The position numbers were made by a program, and so were the translations under genes. The notes beneath the pieces are model-generated. The model did no database searches, had not been told where the DNA came from, and saw only the letters and a program-made list of their open reading frames with translations. A stretch of DNA of 64,000 nucleotides, taken from assembly GCF_000719955.1 (NCBI RefSeq), contig NZ_JOII01000007.1, positions 186,001 to 250,000 on the forward strand, written 5' to 3'. This DNA comes from Streptomyces albidoflavus (lineage in GTDB: Bacteria; Actinomycetota; Actinomycetes; Streptomycetales; Streptomycetaceae). Positions within the stretch are counted from its first letter, which is position 1; every line of letters begins with the position of its first letter. Shown in pieces: positions 40,501 to 49,317 of this stretch.

Positions 40501-41503
40501 CCTCACCGACCGCACTGCCCTGGTTGTTGGTGGTGGCGGTCCGCCCGTCGACGCTGCCCGAGTCGTAGGAGAGGGCGAGCGAGGGGACGGGGCCGGCCGC
40601 CGCGGGCGGAAGCGAGAAGTCGTAGCTCCACGTGAACGACCCGGAGCTCCCTCCGGCCGTCCACGAGGAGGAAGCACTCAGCTCGGTGGCGGAGTAGTCG
40701 CCGCTGCCCTGGGGAGACTCTCCCGCACCGGCCGCCTGGGCGGTCAGCGCCAGCACGGTGGGCGCCCCGGCCGACTTCTGCGCCACGGCGCCCGAAGCCT
40801 GCTCGCTCACGGCTACCTGGGCGGTCACCGACTGGTCACCCGGGTCGTTCTCCGACTCCAGAGGGGCCTGCTTGCGACAGGCGGCCTTCTCGGGTGTGGT
40901 CAGCGCGCAGGCGGGCAGTTCCACCAGGCGCAGACGCTGCGCCCAGCCACCGCCGATGGCGGAGGCGAAGTCTCCGTAGTCCACGCTGATCTTCGCGGAC
41001 CCCGCGGTCTCGGCGGTCGCGGTGAGCAGGACACCAGTGACTCCGGCCCGGCGGGCCGCCTTCTGGTCGAGGACGGTGACGCGTGCCTCGCCTGCGGCGT
41101 CCCGTTCGCGCTTCACCTTCCGGGGCGTCACCGTCACCGTGGTGCCGTCCAGGGAAAGCTTGCGGGGGGCTCCCTGGACGAGTCGCGCCGTAGCGGTACC
41201 GCGCTCGGGCCAGGAGGTCTTCTGTTCGGTGGCCGCACGGCGGGACTGCGCCTCGCCCCTCTGCTTGCCCTCGGCGACCTTCTGCCGGGCCTTCTTGGCC
41301 CCTGGCGCCTTGACCTCCGCGACCTTGCTGACGCGGGGCTTCGGCAGTTCGGGCTGTCCCAGGCCTTGCTCCTTGGCCACTGCCGACGGCGCTTCGCCCA
41401 CGGGCACCAGCAGCGCCAGTGCCAATGCGGGCACGATCAGACGCCGTCCCCAGCGTCTGCGACCCCCTGCACCTCTATTTGAGGTGCCTATGCCAAATCT
41501 CAT
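34580..41503 (-). CDS. RHS/YD-repeat polymorphic toxin with Hint domain and C-terminal toxin tip
   Basis: 2,307 residues. Signal peptide (1-43: GGRRRWGRRLIVPALALALL). SpvB-like segment near 285-340, then many YD repeats at about 1000-1800 (YDALGRATKITNADGKTTTT, YDLFGRLSTSKDPDKGSVTT). RHS core near 1835-1885 (GLTHIGARQYDPAIGQFISV). Hint domain 2052-2195, from CFLAGTDVVMADGSTKDIED to HTFYVLAGETPVLVHN. The final 112 residues are the toxin, with WQHIVDRHRPGG and RVIVNDGKVVTAFPY, a pattern like BECR-fold RNases (inference). The shell encloses the tip and Hint releases it. Followed by immunity, then the integrase end of the AICE. Confidence 0.92.
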   Translation of the reverse strand: MRFGIGTSNRGAGGRRRWGRRLIVPALALALLVPVGEAPSAVAKEQGLGQPELPKPRVSKVAEVKAPGAKKARQKVAEGKQRGEAQSRRAATEQKTSWPERGTATARLVQGAPRKLSLDGTTVTVTPRKVKRERDAAGEARVTVLDQKAARRAGVTGVLLTATAETAGSAKISVDYGDFASAIGGGWAQRLRLVELPACALTTPEKAACRKQAPLESENDPGDQSVTAQVAVSEQASGAVAQKSAGAPTVLALTAQAAGAGESPQGSGDYSATELSASSSWTAGGSSGSFTWSYDFSLPPAAAGPVPSLALSYDSGSVDGRTATTNNQGSAVGEGFSLTESYIERSYGSCDDDGHDDVFDRCWKYDNARIVLDGRSSRLIKVSDKEWRLEDDDASTVTRSTGADNGDNDGEYWTVVTGNGTKYLFGLNKLDGAADQRTNSTWTVPVFGDDSGEPGYDKGGAFADRSLTQAWRWNLDQVEDTAGNASTYWYAKESNHYKKNKAETATASYTRGGYLKEIKYGLRKDALFTDDADAKVTFSHAERCTVGDCKELTESTAKHWPDVPFDAICSDGDKECNSAGASFFSRKRLTGVETYSWDATTKKYSPVDSWTLGQDYKDAGDIGDTTDHVLVLESIKRTGKAGTDVGVNPVTFTYQLRPNRVDATDDILPLKRHRVETITSETGAITTVTLSSPECKRSEVLGAPQDTNTRSCYPQYWNINGASEASVDWFHKYRVLAVAVADPTGHNEDVEHAYDYAGAAWHHLDEPFTPKDERTWSDWRGYRDVTVYSGATQTTRSKTVSRYLQGMDGDRKKDGTKTASVEPLLDTDVDFGSVADADRYRGLLRQQVTYNGSQPISSTFNSYAHKTTATQTVPGADDHTARWVRPATTYSSTYLTASKNWRTRQTTNAHDDLGMVTTVDDYGQRGVAGDETCTRTWYARNDAVGINNLVSRSRTVAKECAVSDTALDLPGDSTRRGDVLTDTAIAYDGATTWSATAKPAKGLITWTGRAKGYTGGTPSWQTQTTTANADYDALGRATKITNADGKTTTTEYTPAAAGPLTKSIVTDPKGHKTTSFLDPRRGQPLRTYDANLKKTESTYDGLGRLTQVWLPNRSSGSQSPNQKYAYHLSNTKQSWVSSSSLKKDGESYLTSYAIYDALLRPLQTQTESARGGRLLTDTRYDTRGLAYETYADIFDTTSSPNGTYTRAEYGEAPTQTETVYDGAGRAVSNTVLIYGNKKWTVGTSYTGDSTATTAVQGGTGARVITDVRGRTTESREYAGRSPSDAQYGDGPGAGYASTKYVHTPDGKNSQITGPDDAKWSYGYDLFGRLSTSKDPDKGSVTTQYDALDRAVKTTDSRGKSVLTEYDELSRVTGTWAGSRTDATQLTAYTYDTLLKGLPVAATRYVGGKPGQAYTDTVTAYDTLSRPKTSKLDLPAGDAFVKAGVPASLTYETEYNLDGTVKTVKEPALGGLPSEVLEYGYNSVGQVTSLGGSTGYLLDTTHTPLGQPQLLTLGTANTADHKKVYLSNSWEEGTGRLVRSSVTDQTHSYMLQDLNYAYDDAGNVTSITDPTTVGGTSSAETQCFVYDGHRRLTEAWTPSSQKCGDPRSADQLSGPAPYWTSYEYNKAGQRTSETAHAPAAETTTNYCYTKNDQPHFLTGTTTKGSCATPEKTYTPDSAGNTAKRPGAAGTQDLTWSEEGRLTKLTEGSKSTDYLYDAAGELLIRATQGADRVLYAGATELHLRADGTTWAQRSYTAEDRTVAVRSNEGETNKLTYLTGDHHGTQSVAIGADATQTVNKRHLTPFGAERGKPTNGAWPDDKGFLGKTNDKTTGLTHIGARQYDPAIGQFISVDPILDLTQPQSLNGYSYASNTPLTLWDPTGLNGGGNPGNPGNSGSKMPYGGELGDWEDVPSSAGKPLPTFSSVHVSGKSSGIEPITNVGYGESPLPPPDVYQQWQEFLPSVVQMRNLGTYVAQLGYALNVELFFREHCSVSPSGDACQSLRDFYATGKGADRTNWGHVQGLPGVNKCDICQNIGFDLLMAGIPAGRGKGSTPQCFLAGTDVVMADGSTKDIEDIEVGDLVLSTDPETGKTGAKKVTKLSQTVGEKHLNELSIATEDGAEQLTATDEHPFWSPSEKSWIAAGDLTSGMSLLTSDGQTAIVTGNRGYTSYAATYNFAVEDWHTFYVLAGETPVLVHNSNGLCGTAALENGDWQHIVDRHRPGGALVDDAAGIFTGKAKHVRQRIADTINRGTPKPNTPDPVTGEARPGQIYEWDFGTPVGRAGSANGGGELTGVRVIVNDGKVVTAFPY
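34951..34967 (-). other. candidate att core site, right end of the AICE, inside the RHS gene
   Basis: On the minus strand GCACACGTTCTATGTGC, encoding the HTFYV of the Hint end. The arms match the left site exactly; the spacer is CGTTCTA against CGTACTA. Confidence 0.6.
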
Positions 41504-41634
41504 CTCAGTTCCGCTCCCACGACATCGCCACAGCTACACGTATCGGACAATTCACCGCGCGCATCGGTCATGAGGGCGCGGCTCACCCAGGAAGGTGGGC
41601 GGCAGTGCCCTCTGCCGCCCACCGATGAGAGGAC

Positions 41635-44628
41635 TCAGTCGCCTACCGCGGTCTCCACCTGTTCCGCGCTCGCCATGGCTCCCGCCCACAGCCGGATCTC
41701 GGCGATACGGGCGGGGAGGAAGTGCTTCCAGGCGCCGCCGGCGAAGGCCTTGCCGAGTGCGAAGTCGCCGCTGCCGATCTTCGCGGTGTAGACCTTGGCG
41801 TCGCCGTTCCTGCCGTAGCCGATGTAGAGGCTGATCGTGCCGTCCACCGAGTCGTGCACACCGGTCAGGCGTGCTGAACTGTCGACACTCGCGACCTCTT
41901 CAGAAGCCACCGAGGAGAACTTGCCGTCCGCCTCGAGCCGGCCGAAGTGCCACAGGCCGACCGGGACAGTGACCTCCTCCAAGGTTTCCTCGTCCAGAAC
42001 GGTCTGCTTTTCGGTCAGTTGGAACCAGAGACCCCAGGCGGAGCCGTCCGCCGTCCGCTGACCGGCCACCTGGCCGATGTACCCGATGTCCTTGGTCAGC
42101 AGCTTGGCCGCATCGAGGGTCACGCCAGTGGTCACCGTGAAGGACCCGCTGCCGTCGACCAGCGGACCAGGAGCAGTCGCCGTGTCGTCCACGCCGTCCA
42201 GGACAATCTCCTCACCCGCCACGGTGGCCCCGCTCAGCGTCAGACGCTTGCCGTACCCGGAGGTGGTGTCGTTGACGGCGCCACCGTCAACGCCGCGCGC
42301 AGGGTTCCAGTCGGCGATCAGTTCCGTGCCGGCGTACTGGCCGGAAATGAGCAGGCGAGCCTCGTCATGGACCTCGTCGGGCGTCAAGGCACGTTGCCAC
42401 GCGACCACTTCGTCGATCTCACCCTTGAAGGAGTCGGTGTAGGCATCGGCGTACATGACGCGCCCGATCTCCAGGCTTCCTTCCGCGGACCACGGTGTAC
42501 CGGCGTCGACCTCGGCCTGGCGCACGCCGTTCACGTAAAGGGTCAGCTTCTTGTCAGTCGCGTCGTGCACGGCCGCCACATGGGTCCACACGCCCTTCGG
42601 GTGCGCCTCGACAGCCGCTGCCTCCCTGGAGAAGGTGCCCTCGCTGGAGAACGCCCGGATACTCCACTTACCTCCGTAGGAGATGACGAACGGGCTGTAT
42701 TTCTTCGTGAAGGGATACGGGCTCGACGGCGACTGGCTGAGAACCGAAACCGTCTTCGTGGCGGAGGGGTCGACCCTGACCCACGCGGAGACGGTGTACG
42801 AGGAACGTGTCTCCAGTACGGGCCCCGCCGTGGCCGCGTGACCGGTGGTGCCGTTCAGCTCCAGCCCCTTGTCCTCGGCGGGTGACGCCAGCGGCTCTCC
42901 CTTCGCGTCGTGCGTGACCAGACCCCGCCGGCCGTGATCTGTGCGAACCGCTCCGGCACTCAGCGTCGCGTCGTCCTTGCCGTCGGCGGTGGCGGAGTCG
43001 ACCGCGGCACCGCTCGCCTCGTCGAAGTGGTAGCGAGCCACCGGGCCGTCTCCTGCGGCGACCACGAAGTCCACCGCGTTCCAGGCCCCGTAGCGACCCA
43101 CCTTGTCCTTGGCTCTGGCCCACAAGGTGTGCGTGCCCGGGCGACTCGGGACCAACGGCACGAGGGCCGTCGCGCCCTCTGCGGTCGGCCAGGTACTCAT
43201 CCCGGAAAGGGTGTACTGATATGACACCACCCCGGTGTCCCCAGCCGCAGGCTGGAGCACGAAGGCGGACCTCTGCCCAGGTCCGCCCCTGGCGGGACAA
43301 TCGTTCGGAAGGCATTCCTTGTAGGGGATGTTCAGTTTGATGTTCGGGGGCCTGGGGGCGGTCGGGTCCACCTTGAAGTAGCAGAATCCGCTGGTGGAGC
43401 CGTTCGACGGACCGGACAGGAAGCTCTTGCCGCCGTTGTAGTACGACTGGGTCCAGGCCCGGTACCGGTACAAGGTGCCCTCGGTCAGCGTCGACCACGA
43501 CATGGTCTGCCTCTTGCCGTCCGCCACGTACCCGGTGGAGGGCCGCTCGTTGCCGTTGCCTGCGCTGGTGTCGGCCCAGCTTCCGTCGCTCTTCTTGTTG
43601 TCGATGTCGAAGTAGATCCGCAGCTGGGCGTCCTCCTCCCCGCCGGACTTCGTCTGCGTGGTCGCGCTCAGCAACGGTGTCGGGTCCGAGACGATGGACG
43701 GGTTCGATTCCGTGGTCAAGCACACCGTGCCCGAGCCTGTCACCAGGCCGATCCCGGTCGGCTTGTCCGGGATGCCGACAAAGTCGACCTCCAGCACAGC
43801 GTCGTTTTTGAACCGCTTCCACGCCGCCGTGTCGGTCTCGTCGTGGGCCTTGATCATCAAGGTCAGACGGCTGAACTTGCCCGCCGCGAAGTCACGGACC
43901 GTCGGCGTGAGGTTCTCATTCGACTCGTCCGGATTGTCGTTGAACTCGATCTCCGCATTCGGCAGGCCTGGACTGCACAGATCTCCCCGTCCGGCGGAGA
44001 CGTGACGGTCGCCCATCGTGTCCCAGCCCATCGGCCGTGATGCCCAGGTCGTCGACGAGGAGATGTTCTCCTTGGTGCGTACGAGGTCGACCCACCGCGG
44101 TTCGCACTGGAACGCCCAGGGCTCGGTCACCCTGAAGGTCGCGTCGAGGACTTTCTTGCCCTTCAGCTTCGCGGGTGAGAACTCGAAGTACAGGCGCTGC
44201 ACATAGCCGGGGCCGCAGTAGTAGTTGTTCCACACCCCGCACTTCCCGGCGCCCTTGCCGAGGTCGTCCTCACCGTTGCCCCAGGCGTAGTCCTCGTATC
44301 CGTCGGAGCGCAGCAAGGTGCGCTCCGACTCGCCCCACGTCACCGGGGGATCGATGAACAGCGGGTAGACCGAGGCGTCCTTCTCCCCCATCATCTCCGC
44401 GTCCGGAACGATCGACAGAAATGTCTCCTCCACCTCGACATCCATCTTGGTGAACTTGTCGCCCTGCACGGGCTCCAGACCGGAGCCGGAAGGCGCGGCC
44501 TCGGCAGGATCAGAGGGCTCCTTCTCGTCCACCGTGGCGCGCGAAGCTCCCTTCGCGGCGGAGGAGGCAGGCGAAAGCGTCTTGCCGGCCGAGTTCCACA
44601 TCTGGGCAGGGGGAGACCTGAAGACCGT
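41635..44628 (-). pseudogene. C-terminal part of a split DNRLRE/LamG-type secreted protein
   Basis: 997 residues without a start. Order: TVFRSPPAQMWNSAGKT linker, DNRLRE-like domain (LYFEFSPAKLKGKKVLDATF), fibronectin-like region and two LamG-type jelly rolls (PVARYHFDEASGAAVDSATA; YTVSAWVRVDPSATKTVSVL). Proteins of this kind are encoded directly upstream of secreted RHS toxins in Streptomyces, as here. The matching N-terminal part lies at 50356 on the other strand. Joining codon AAC at 51078 to ACG at 44628 gives one open frame of about 1,238 residues. Confidence 0.85.
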
Positions 44629-45833
44629 GACCCGTTCTCGGCGCTGTTGCCGAGGACGTCGGCGGTGTAGCGGCACTCCTCGGAGAGGCGGGTGGCCTCC
44701 ACGACCAGGACGCCGTACGGCTCGGTCGGGTCGGTGAGGGAGAGGCCGCGGTCCTCGGTGGTCCGCACGACCTCGCGGCGGCACCGCTCCAGGCCGTCGG
44801 CGGCCTCGTCCAGCCGGCCGGCCTGGTCGCGGAGGTGGTCCTCGTCGAGGGTGGCGAGGATCTCGGTGAAGTCGACGACGGAGGAGAGGAAGGTGGCGTA
44901 GGCGCGGAGGAAGGGGGCGTAGTCCCGGTCGGGGCCGCTCTCCTCCTCCTGCTGCTTCTCGTCCTGGTGCTGCAGGTCGAGGCTGCGGGTGATCGCGGTG
45001 ACCTGGGAGATCATCCGGACCAGCGCCTCCATGGTCCGGTCGTACGCCTCGAAGGTGAGGGTGCCCCGGCGCCGGCGGGCCCAGGGGTGGGGGTTGAGGC
45101 GCAGGCTCTCGCGGGCGGTGCGCAGGCCCTCGCGGGACTGGGAGATCAGGGTGCCGGTGCGGTCCGCGCGGTCCCGCCAGCCCTGGGTGGTGTCCGCGTC
45201 GGGGGCGCCCTCGCCCAGCTCCGGCGCCATGGTGTCGAGCAGGTCGTGGATTTCCTGGGCCAGGGCGCGGATGCCCCACTCGGCGCTGCGGTAGCGCAGG
45301 GGCGGGGCGATCAGCACGTTGACGCCGACGCCGACGGCGGAGCCGATGAGGACCAGCAGCACGATCTGGCCCAGCTCCTTGACCTGGTCGGTGTCGCTGG
45401 AGGCGCCGGTGTACGTGGCGAAGGCGAAGAAGGCGGCGGTGGCGACCTGGGAGCCCTGGGCGCCCAGCAGCCGCCAGCGGCTGATGACCAGGGCGACCAG
45501 TGCCACCAGCGCGAAGGTGACCAGGTCGGGCCCGGCGGAGAGGCCGAGGACGGCCTGCACGGCGACCCCGGCCGCCACCGCGCCGACGTACCGCAGGGAC
45601 TGCACCACCGACTGGTAGACGGTGACCTGCACCATCAGCACGGCGGAGAAGGGGGCGAAGGCGGGCGAGGTCGCGTCCATCAGTTCGTAGGAGACGAACC
45701 AGGAGACGGTGGCGGCCAGCGCGGACTTCAGGATGAGGAGCAGGGAGCGGCGGGCGCTGCTCTCCGGGCGGCGGAGCCGGCGGCCCCAGTCGGCCACCCG
45801 CTCCCACTTCTCCCGGGTGGCCGTGTCGCTCAT
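44391..45833 (-). CDS. FUSC-family (aromatic acid exporter-type) membrane protein with altered C-terminus
   Basis: 480 residues as read. Residues 25-170 contain about five helices (LLLILKSALAATVSWFVSYE, VGAVAAGVAVQAVLGLSAG, LVTFALVALVALVISRWRLL, IVLLVLIGSAVGVGVNVLIA) followed by a long cytoplasmic helical domain, the half-size FUSC layout. The native sequence runs to about residue 401 (VLGNSAEN). Beyond 44628 the frame is out-of-phase LamG gene sequence (an Arg/Pro-rich tail), created by the inversion breakpoint. Before the inversion the protein probably ended a few residues later. Confidence 0.8.
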   Translation of the reverse strand: MSDTATREKWERVADWGRRLRRPESSARRSLLLILKSALAATVSWFVSYELMDATSPAFAPFSAVLMVQVTVYQSVVQSLRYVGAVAAGVAVQAVLGLSAGPDLVTFALVALVALVISRWRLLGAQGSQVATAAFFAFATYTGASSDTDQVKELGQIVLLVLIGSAVGVGVNVLIAPPLRYRSAEWGIRALAQEIHDLLDTMAPELGEGAPDADTTQGWRDRADRTGTLISQSREGLRTARESLRLNPHPWARRRRGTLTFEAYDRTMEALVRMISQVTAITRSLDLQHQDEKQQEEESGPDRDYAPFLRAYATFLSSVVDFTEILATLDEDHLRDQAGRLDEAADGLERCRREVVRTTEDRGLSLTDPTEPYGVLVVEATRLSEECRYTADVLGNSAENGSRSSGLPLPRCGTRPARRFRLPPPPRRELRAPRWTRRSPLILPRPRLPAPVWSPCRATSSPRWMSRWRRHFCRSFRTRR

Positions 45834-46012
45834 GGCATCCTCTCGGCGGTCGGTGGGCAGGGCGTCCCGCGCGCCTGCCCACCGACCGCTCCGGCATGCG
45901 GCACGGAGGCGGCCGGGTGCCGCGTGGTGACGGTCCTCGCTCGGACCCTGGCACCGGCCGGGCCGTCCCGCCCGCCGGGAGCGCCCGGGGAGTGACCCGG
46001 GCGCCGGAGCCG

Positions 46013-46702
46013 TCAGGCGGGGGAGGTGCCGCCCGCCGCGTTCTCCCAGGTGTCCGGGGACCAGATGCCGGAGCGGCGCAGGGAGGCGGGGCAGTGGCGG
46101 TAGATCTCGTCGATCTCGACGACCAGGGCCAGCTTGGGGCGCTGATTCTTCTCCACCAGGGCGTCGAAGAACGGGGCGTCGGTGAGGATGCGGGCGCGGC
46201 CGTTGATCCGCAGGACGTCCATGACGCCGGGGACCAGGTAGAGCAGGCCGACGTGCGGGTTGGTGAGGATGTTCCGGAAGCTGTCGCCGCGCCGGTTGCC
46301 GGGGCGGTCGGGCAGGGCGAGCGTGCCCGGGTCGACGACGTGGGTGAAGCCGGGGACGCCGCCGCGCGGGGAGACGTCGCAGTTGCCCTCGGCGTCGGCG
46401 GTGGACAGGGAGCAGAAGGAGGAGCGGGACAGCAGGTCGAGGTCCTGCGCGTCGAGCCGGTCGTGGACCTTGTCGATGACGATCGGGTGCGGGACGCCGA
46501 GCAGGGCGTCCAGTTCCTCGACGCCGGTCAGCTCGGTGTACCCGGCGGGCAGCGGGCTCGTCGCCGGGGCCTCGGGGACGAGGGGCGCCGCCGGGACGGC
46601 GGGCTCGGTCAGGCCCAGGCCGCGGGCGTCCGGGACCCGGGTGAGGCGGGCGAGGGAGTGGTGGAGGCCGGTGGCGGGAGCCTCGGGCGCGGGGTTCGTC
46701 AA
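46013..46702 (-). CDS. pyridoxamine 5'-phosphate oxidase-type flavin protein (MSMEG_1061-like)
   Basis: 229 residues. Central split-barrel FMN-binding fold: LSRSSFCSLSTADAEGNCDV, SPRGGVPGFTHVVDPGTLAL, DSFRNILTNPHVGLLYLVPG and DVLRINGRARILTD. The C-terminal CPASLRRSGIWSPDTW is typical of the subfamily. Such PPOX proteins often accompany iron-siderophore genes. A weak iron box lies in the shared upstream region with the divergent FecCD operon. Confidence 0.82.
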   Translation of the reverse strand: MTNPAPEAPATGLHHSLARLTRVPDARGLGLTEPAVPAAPLVPEAPATSPLPAGYTELTGVEELDALLGVPHPIVIDKVHDRLDAQDLDLLSRSSFCSLSTADAEGNCDVSPRGGVPGFTHVVDPGTLALPDRPGNRRGDSFRNILTNPHVGLLYLVPGVMDVLRINGRARILTDAPFFDALVEKNQRPKLALVVEIDEIYRHCPASLRRSGIWSPDTWENAAGGTSPA

Positions 46703-46768
46703 GGCGGTCTCCAGGGGGCGTGACGCGGTGGGGCGAGGGCGGTCGGTGCAGCGGGGTGGCCGGAAAAG

Positions 46769-46787
46769 TGCTGTTAGGCTTACCTTA
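46769..46787. promoter_or_regulatory. weak DmdR-type iron box
   Basis: TGCTGTTAGGCTTACCTTA shares the TTAGGCT-x-ACCT core with the DmdR consensus; its left half is poor. It sits between the divergent PPOX and FecCD genes. Confidence 0.6.
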
Positions 46788-46948
46788 CTTTGGGTTGATG
46801 GCAGGTTTGTGGGCAGGGTTGGCCGGTTCTGACCGCGTGCTGGCGTGAGCGGGGGCCGGCGGCCGCACCGGTGCGAACGTCCCGGGGCCTAGAGCAAGGG
46901 TGAGATCAGAGTGCATGACCGCGTGACCGGCGCCCCGGCGGCCGGATC

Positions 46949-48103
46949 GTGAACGGCCCCGCCGACCGCGAGGGCCGCCCCGCCGACCCCTCCGGCACAC
47001 CCCCGTCCCGTACGCGCTCCACGGCCCTCCTCGACCTGGGCAAGCGGCCGGACGCCGAAGGCGCGACCGCCACCGCCGCACCGCCGCCCCGCCGCTCGGT
47101 TCGCAGCAGGCCCGCGCTGGCCGCCGGGCTGGTCCTCGCCCTCGTCGGCCTCGGCCTGACGCTGGTGGCGAGCCTCGCCGTCGGCAGCGGGGACGTGCCC
47201 TTCGCCGACGTGCTCGGCACCTTCCTCGACCCGGACGCGGAGAACAAGGCCCAGCTCATCGTCGGCGAGGTCCGCATCCCGCGCACCGTCGCCGGACTGC
47301 TCTCCGGGGTCGCGCTCGGGCTCGCGGGCACCGTGATGCAGGGCGTCACCCGCAACCCCATCGCCGACCCCAGCCTCCTCGGCATCAACGCCGGTGCCTC
47401 CCTCAGCGTCGTCTTCGCCATCAGCGTGCTCGGCCTCGGCGCCTCGCAGCAGTACCTCTGGTTCGGCTTCCTCGGCGCGCTGATCGCCGCCCTCGTCGTC
47501 TACGGCGTCGGCTCGCTCGGCCGCGAGGGCGCCACCCCGGTCAAACTGGCGCTCGCCGGAGCCGCCACCACGGCCGTGCTGACCTCGCTGACCACCACCA
47601 TGCTGCTCACCGACCGGCAGAGCTACGACCAGTTCCGGTTCTGGCAGATCGGCGCGCTCAACACGCGCTCGGTGGAGGTGCTCTCCGAGGCCGCGCCGTT
47701 CATCGTCGTCGGCGGCCTGCTCGCCCTCACCCTCGGCTCGCAGCTCAACGCGCTGGCCCTCGGCGACGACCTGGCGCGCGGCTTCGGCCAGCGGGTCGGC
47801 CTGGTCCGGGGCGTCTCGGCGGTCGCCGTCGTGCTGCTCTGCGGCGCCTCCACGGTGGTCGCCGGGCCCATCGGCTTCGTCGGCCTCGCCGTCCCGCACA
47901 TCGCCCGGCTGGTGACCGGGCCGGACTACCGCTGGGTCCTCCCGTACAGCATGGTGCTCGCTCCCATGCTGCTCCTGTGGGCGGACATCGTCGGCCGGGT
48001 CGTGGCCCAGCCCGGCGAGGTGCAGGTCGGCGTGGTCACGGCGGCGCTGGGCTGCGTCCCCTTCATCTGGCTGGTACGGCGGCGGAAGCTGGTGGAGCTG
48101 TGA
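46949..48103 (+). CDS. FecCD-type iron-siderophore permease 1
   Basis: 384 residues from a GTG. A polar 50-residue N-terminus, then the usual ten-helix permease with RIPRTVAGLLSGVALGLAGT, MQGVTRNPIADPSLLGINAG (family signature) and VAGPIGFVGLAVPHIARLV (ATPase-contact loop). It pairs with the next gene to form the inner-membrane channel for ferric siderophores. Its stop overlaps the GTG of permease 2. Confidence 0.92.
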   Translation: MNGPADREGRPADPSGTPPSRTRSTALLDLGKRPDAEGATATAAPPPRRSVRSRPALAAGLVLALVGLGLTLVASLAVGSGDVPFADVLGTFLDPDAENKAQLIVGEVRIPRTVAGLLSGVALGLAGTVMQGVTRNPIADPSLLGINAGASLSVVFAISVLGLGASQQYLWFGFLGALIAALVVYGVGSLGREGATPVKLALAGAATTAVLTSLTTTMLLTDRQSYDQFRFWQIGALNTRSVEVLSEAAPFIVVGGLLALTLGSQLNALALGDDLARGFGQRVGLVRGVSAVAVVLLCGASTVVAGPIGFVGLAVPHIARLVTGPDYRWVLPYSMVLAPMLLLWADIVGRVVAQPGEVQVGVVTAALGCVPFIWLVRRRKLVEL

Positions 48104-49248
48104 GCGACCGGGCTACTTCTTCCTTCGAGAAGGCGGACGCCGAGAAGGCGGACGCCGAGAAGGCGGCTCCCGCGCGGACGGACGCCTCCCCGCTCCACGT
48201 CTCCGAGGCGGTCCTCGCCGAGGCGGCGCGGACGGTCGCCGGGGCGCGGCGGCGGGGCGGGCGCCGGTCGGTGCTGGTCGGGCTGGTGCTCGCGCTGGCC
48301 GCCTTCGCGGTCTTCGCGGTGTCGCTCAGCGTCGGCGACATGGTGATCCCGCTCGCCGACGTCCTCGCCACCCTCTTCGGCGGCGGCGACGCCGGTGCGC
48401 AGTTCGTCGTCCTCGAACTGCGGCTGCCGCGTGCGCTGCTCGCCGTGCTGGTCGGCGCCGGGTTCGGCATGGCCGGCGCGGTCTTCCAGACGGTGCTGCG
48501 CAACCCGCTGGCCAGCCCCGACGTCATCGGCATCAGCTCCGGCGCCTCCGCCGCCGCCGTCACCGCCTCCATGGTCTTCGCCGTCTCCGGGCTCGCCCTC
48601 TCGGCGAGCGCCCTGCTCGGCGCGCTGATCGCGGGCACCCTCATCTACCTGCTGGCCTGGCGCAAGGGCGTGGTCGGGGCGCGGCTCGTCCTGGTCGGCC
48701 TCGGCGTCGGCTTCGGGCTCAACAGCCTCGTCTGGTACCTGATGTCGCGCGCCGAGGTCACAGGCGCGCAGAACGCCCTGCTCTGGCTCACCGGCAGCCT
48801 CAACGGCCGCTCCTGGAACCAGGTGTGGCCGCAGCTGATCGCGCTGGCGGTGCTGGTCCCGCTGACCTTCGCCGCCGCCCGCGCCCTGCCCGCGCTCCAG
48901 CTCGGCGACGACACGGCCTCCGGGCTGGGCGCGCGGGCCGAACGCAACCGGCTGGCCCTGCTGGCCTGCGGCGTGGCGCTCGCCGGGGTGTCGACGGCGG
49001 CGGCCGGGCCGGTCGCCTTCGTCGCCTTCGTCGCGGCGCCGGTCGCCCGGATGCTGCTGCCCGGCCGGGGCGCGGTCCTGCCGCACGCGGCGCTGGCCGG
49101 GGCGCTGCTCGTCCTGCTCGCCGACTTCGCCGCCCAGCACGCGCTGCCCGGCACCCAGCTCCCGGTCGGCGTGGTCACCAGCGTGGTCGGCGCCCCGTAC
49201 CTGCTGTGGCTGCTGGCCCGCGCCAACCGGGTCGGTCGCGGTGGCTGA
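48100..49248 (+). CDS. FecCD-type iron-siderophore permease 2
   Basis: 382 residues from the overlapping GTG (GTGA). Early repeat EKADAEKADAEKA in the cytoplasmic tail. Then LRLPRALLAVLVGAGFGMAG, TVLRNPLASPDVIGISSGAS and AAGPVAFVAFVAAPVARMLL, the FecCD landmarks. Heteropartner of permease 1. The longer open frame upstream is not needed. Confidence 0.92.
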   Translation: MSDRATSSFEKADAEKADAEKAAPARTDASPLHVSEAVLAEAARTVAGARRRGGRRSVLVGLVLALAAFAVFAVSLSVGDMVIPLADVLATLFGGGDAGAQFVVLELRLPRALLAVLVGAGFGMAGAVFQTVLRNPLASPDVIGISSGASAAAVTASMVFAVSGLALSASALLGALIAGTLIYLLAWRKGVVGARLVLVGLGVGFGLNSLVWYLMSRAEVTGAQNALLWLTGSLNGRSWNQVWPQLIALAVLVPLTFAAARALPALQLGDDTASGLGARAERNRLALLACGVALAGVSTAAAGPVAFVAFVAAPVARMLLPGRGAVLPHAALAGALLVLLADFAAQHALPGTQLPVGVVTSVVGAPYLLWLLARANRVGRGG

Positions 49249-49317
49249 GCGGGTGGCCCGCGAGCGGCGGGCACGAGGCCGGCAGACCACGGGTACAGGC
49301 AGAGAGGAATGCGTCCG

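Noticed and set aside
44391..45954. Single 1,439-residue fusion frame joining antisense-like sequence and the LamG part
   Set aside because: The first 450 residues are the out-of-frame reading of the FUSC gene. The real LamG frame begins only at the breakpoint at 44628.
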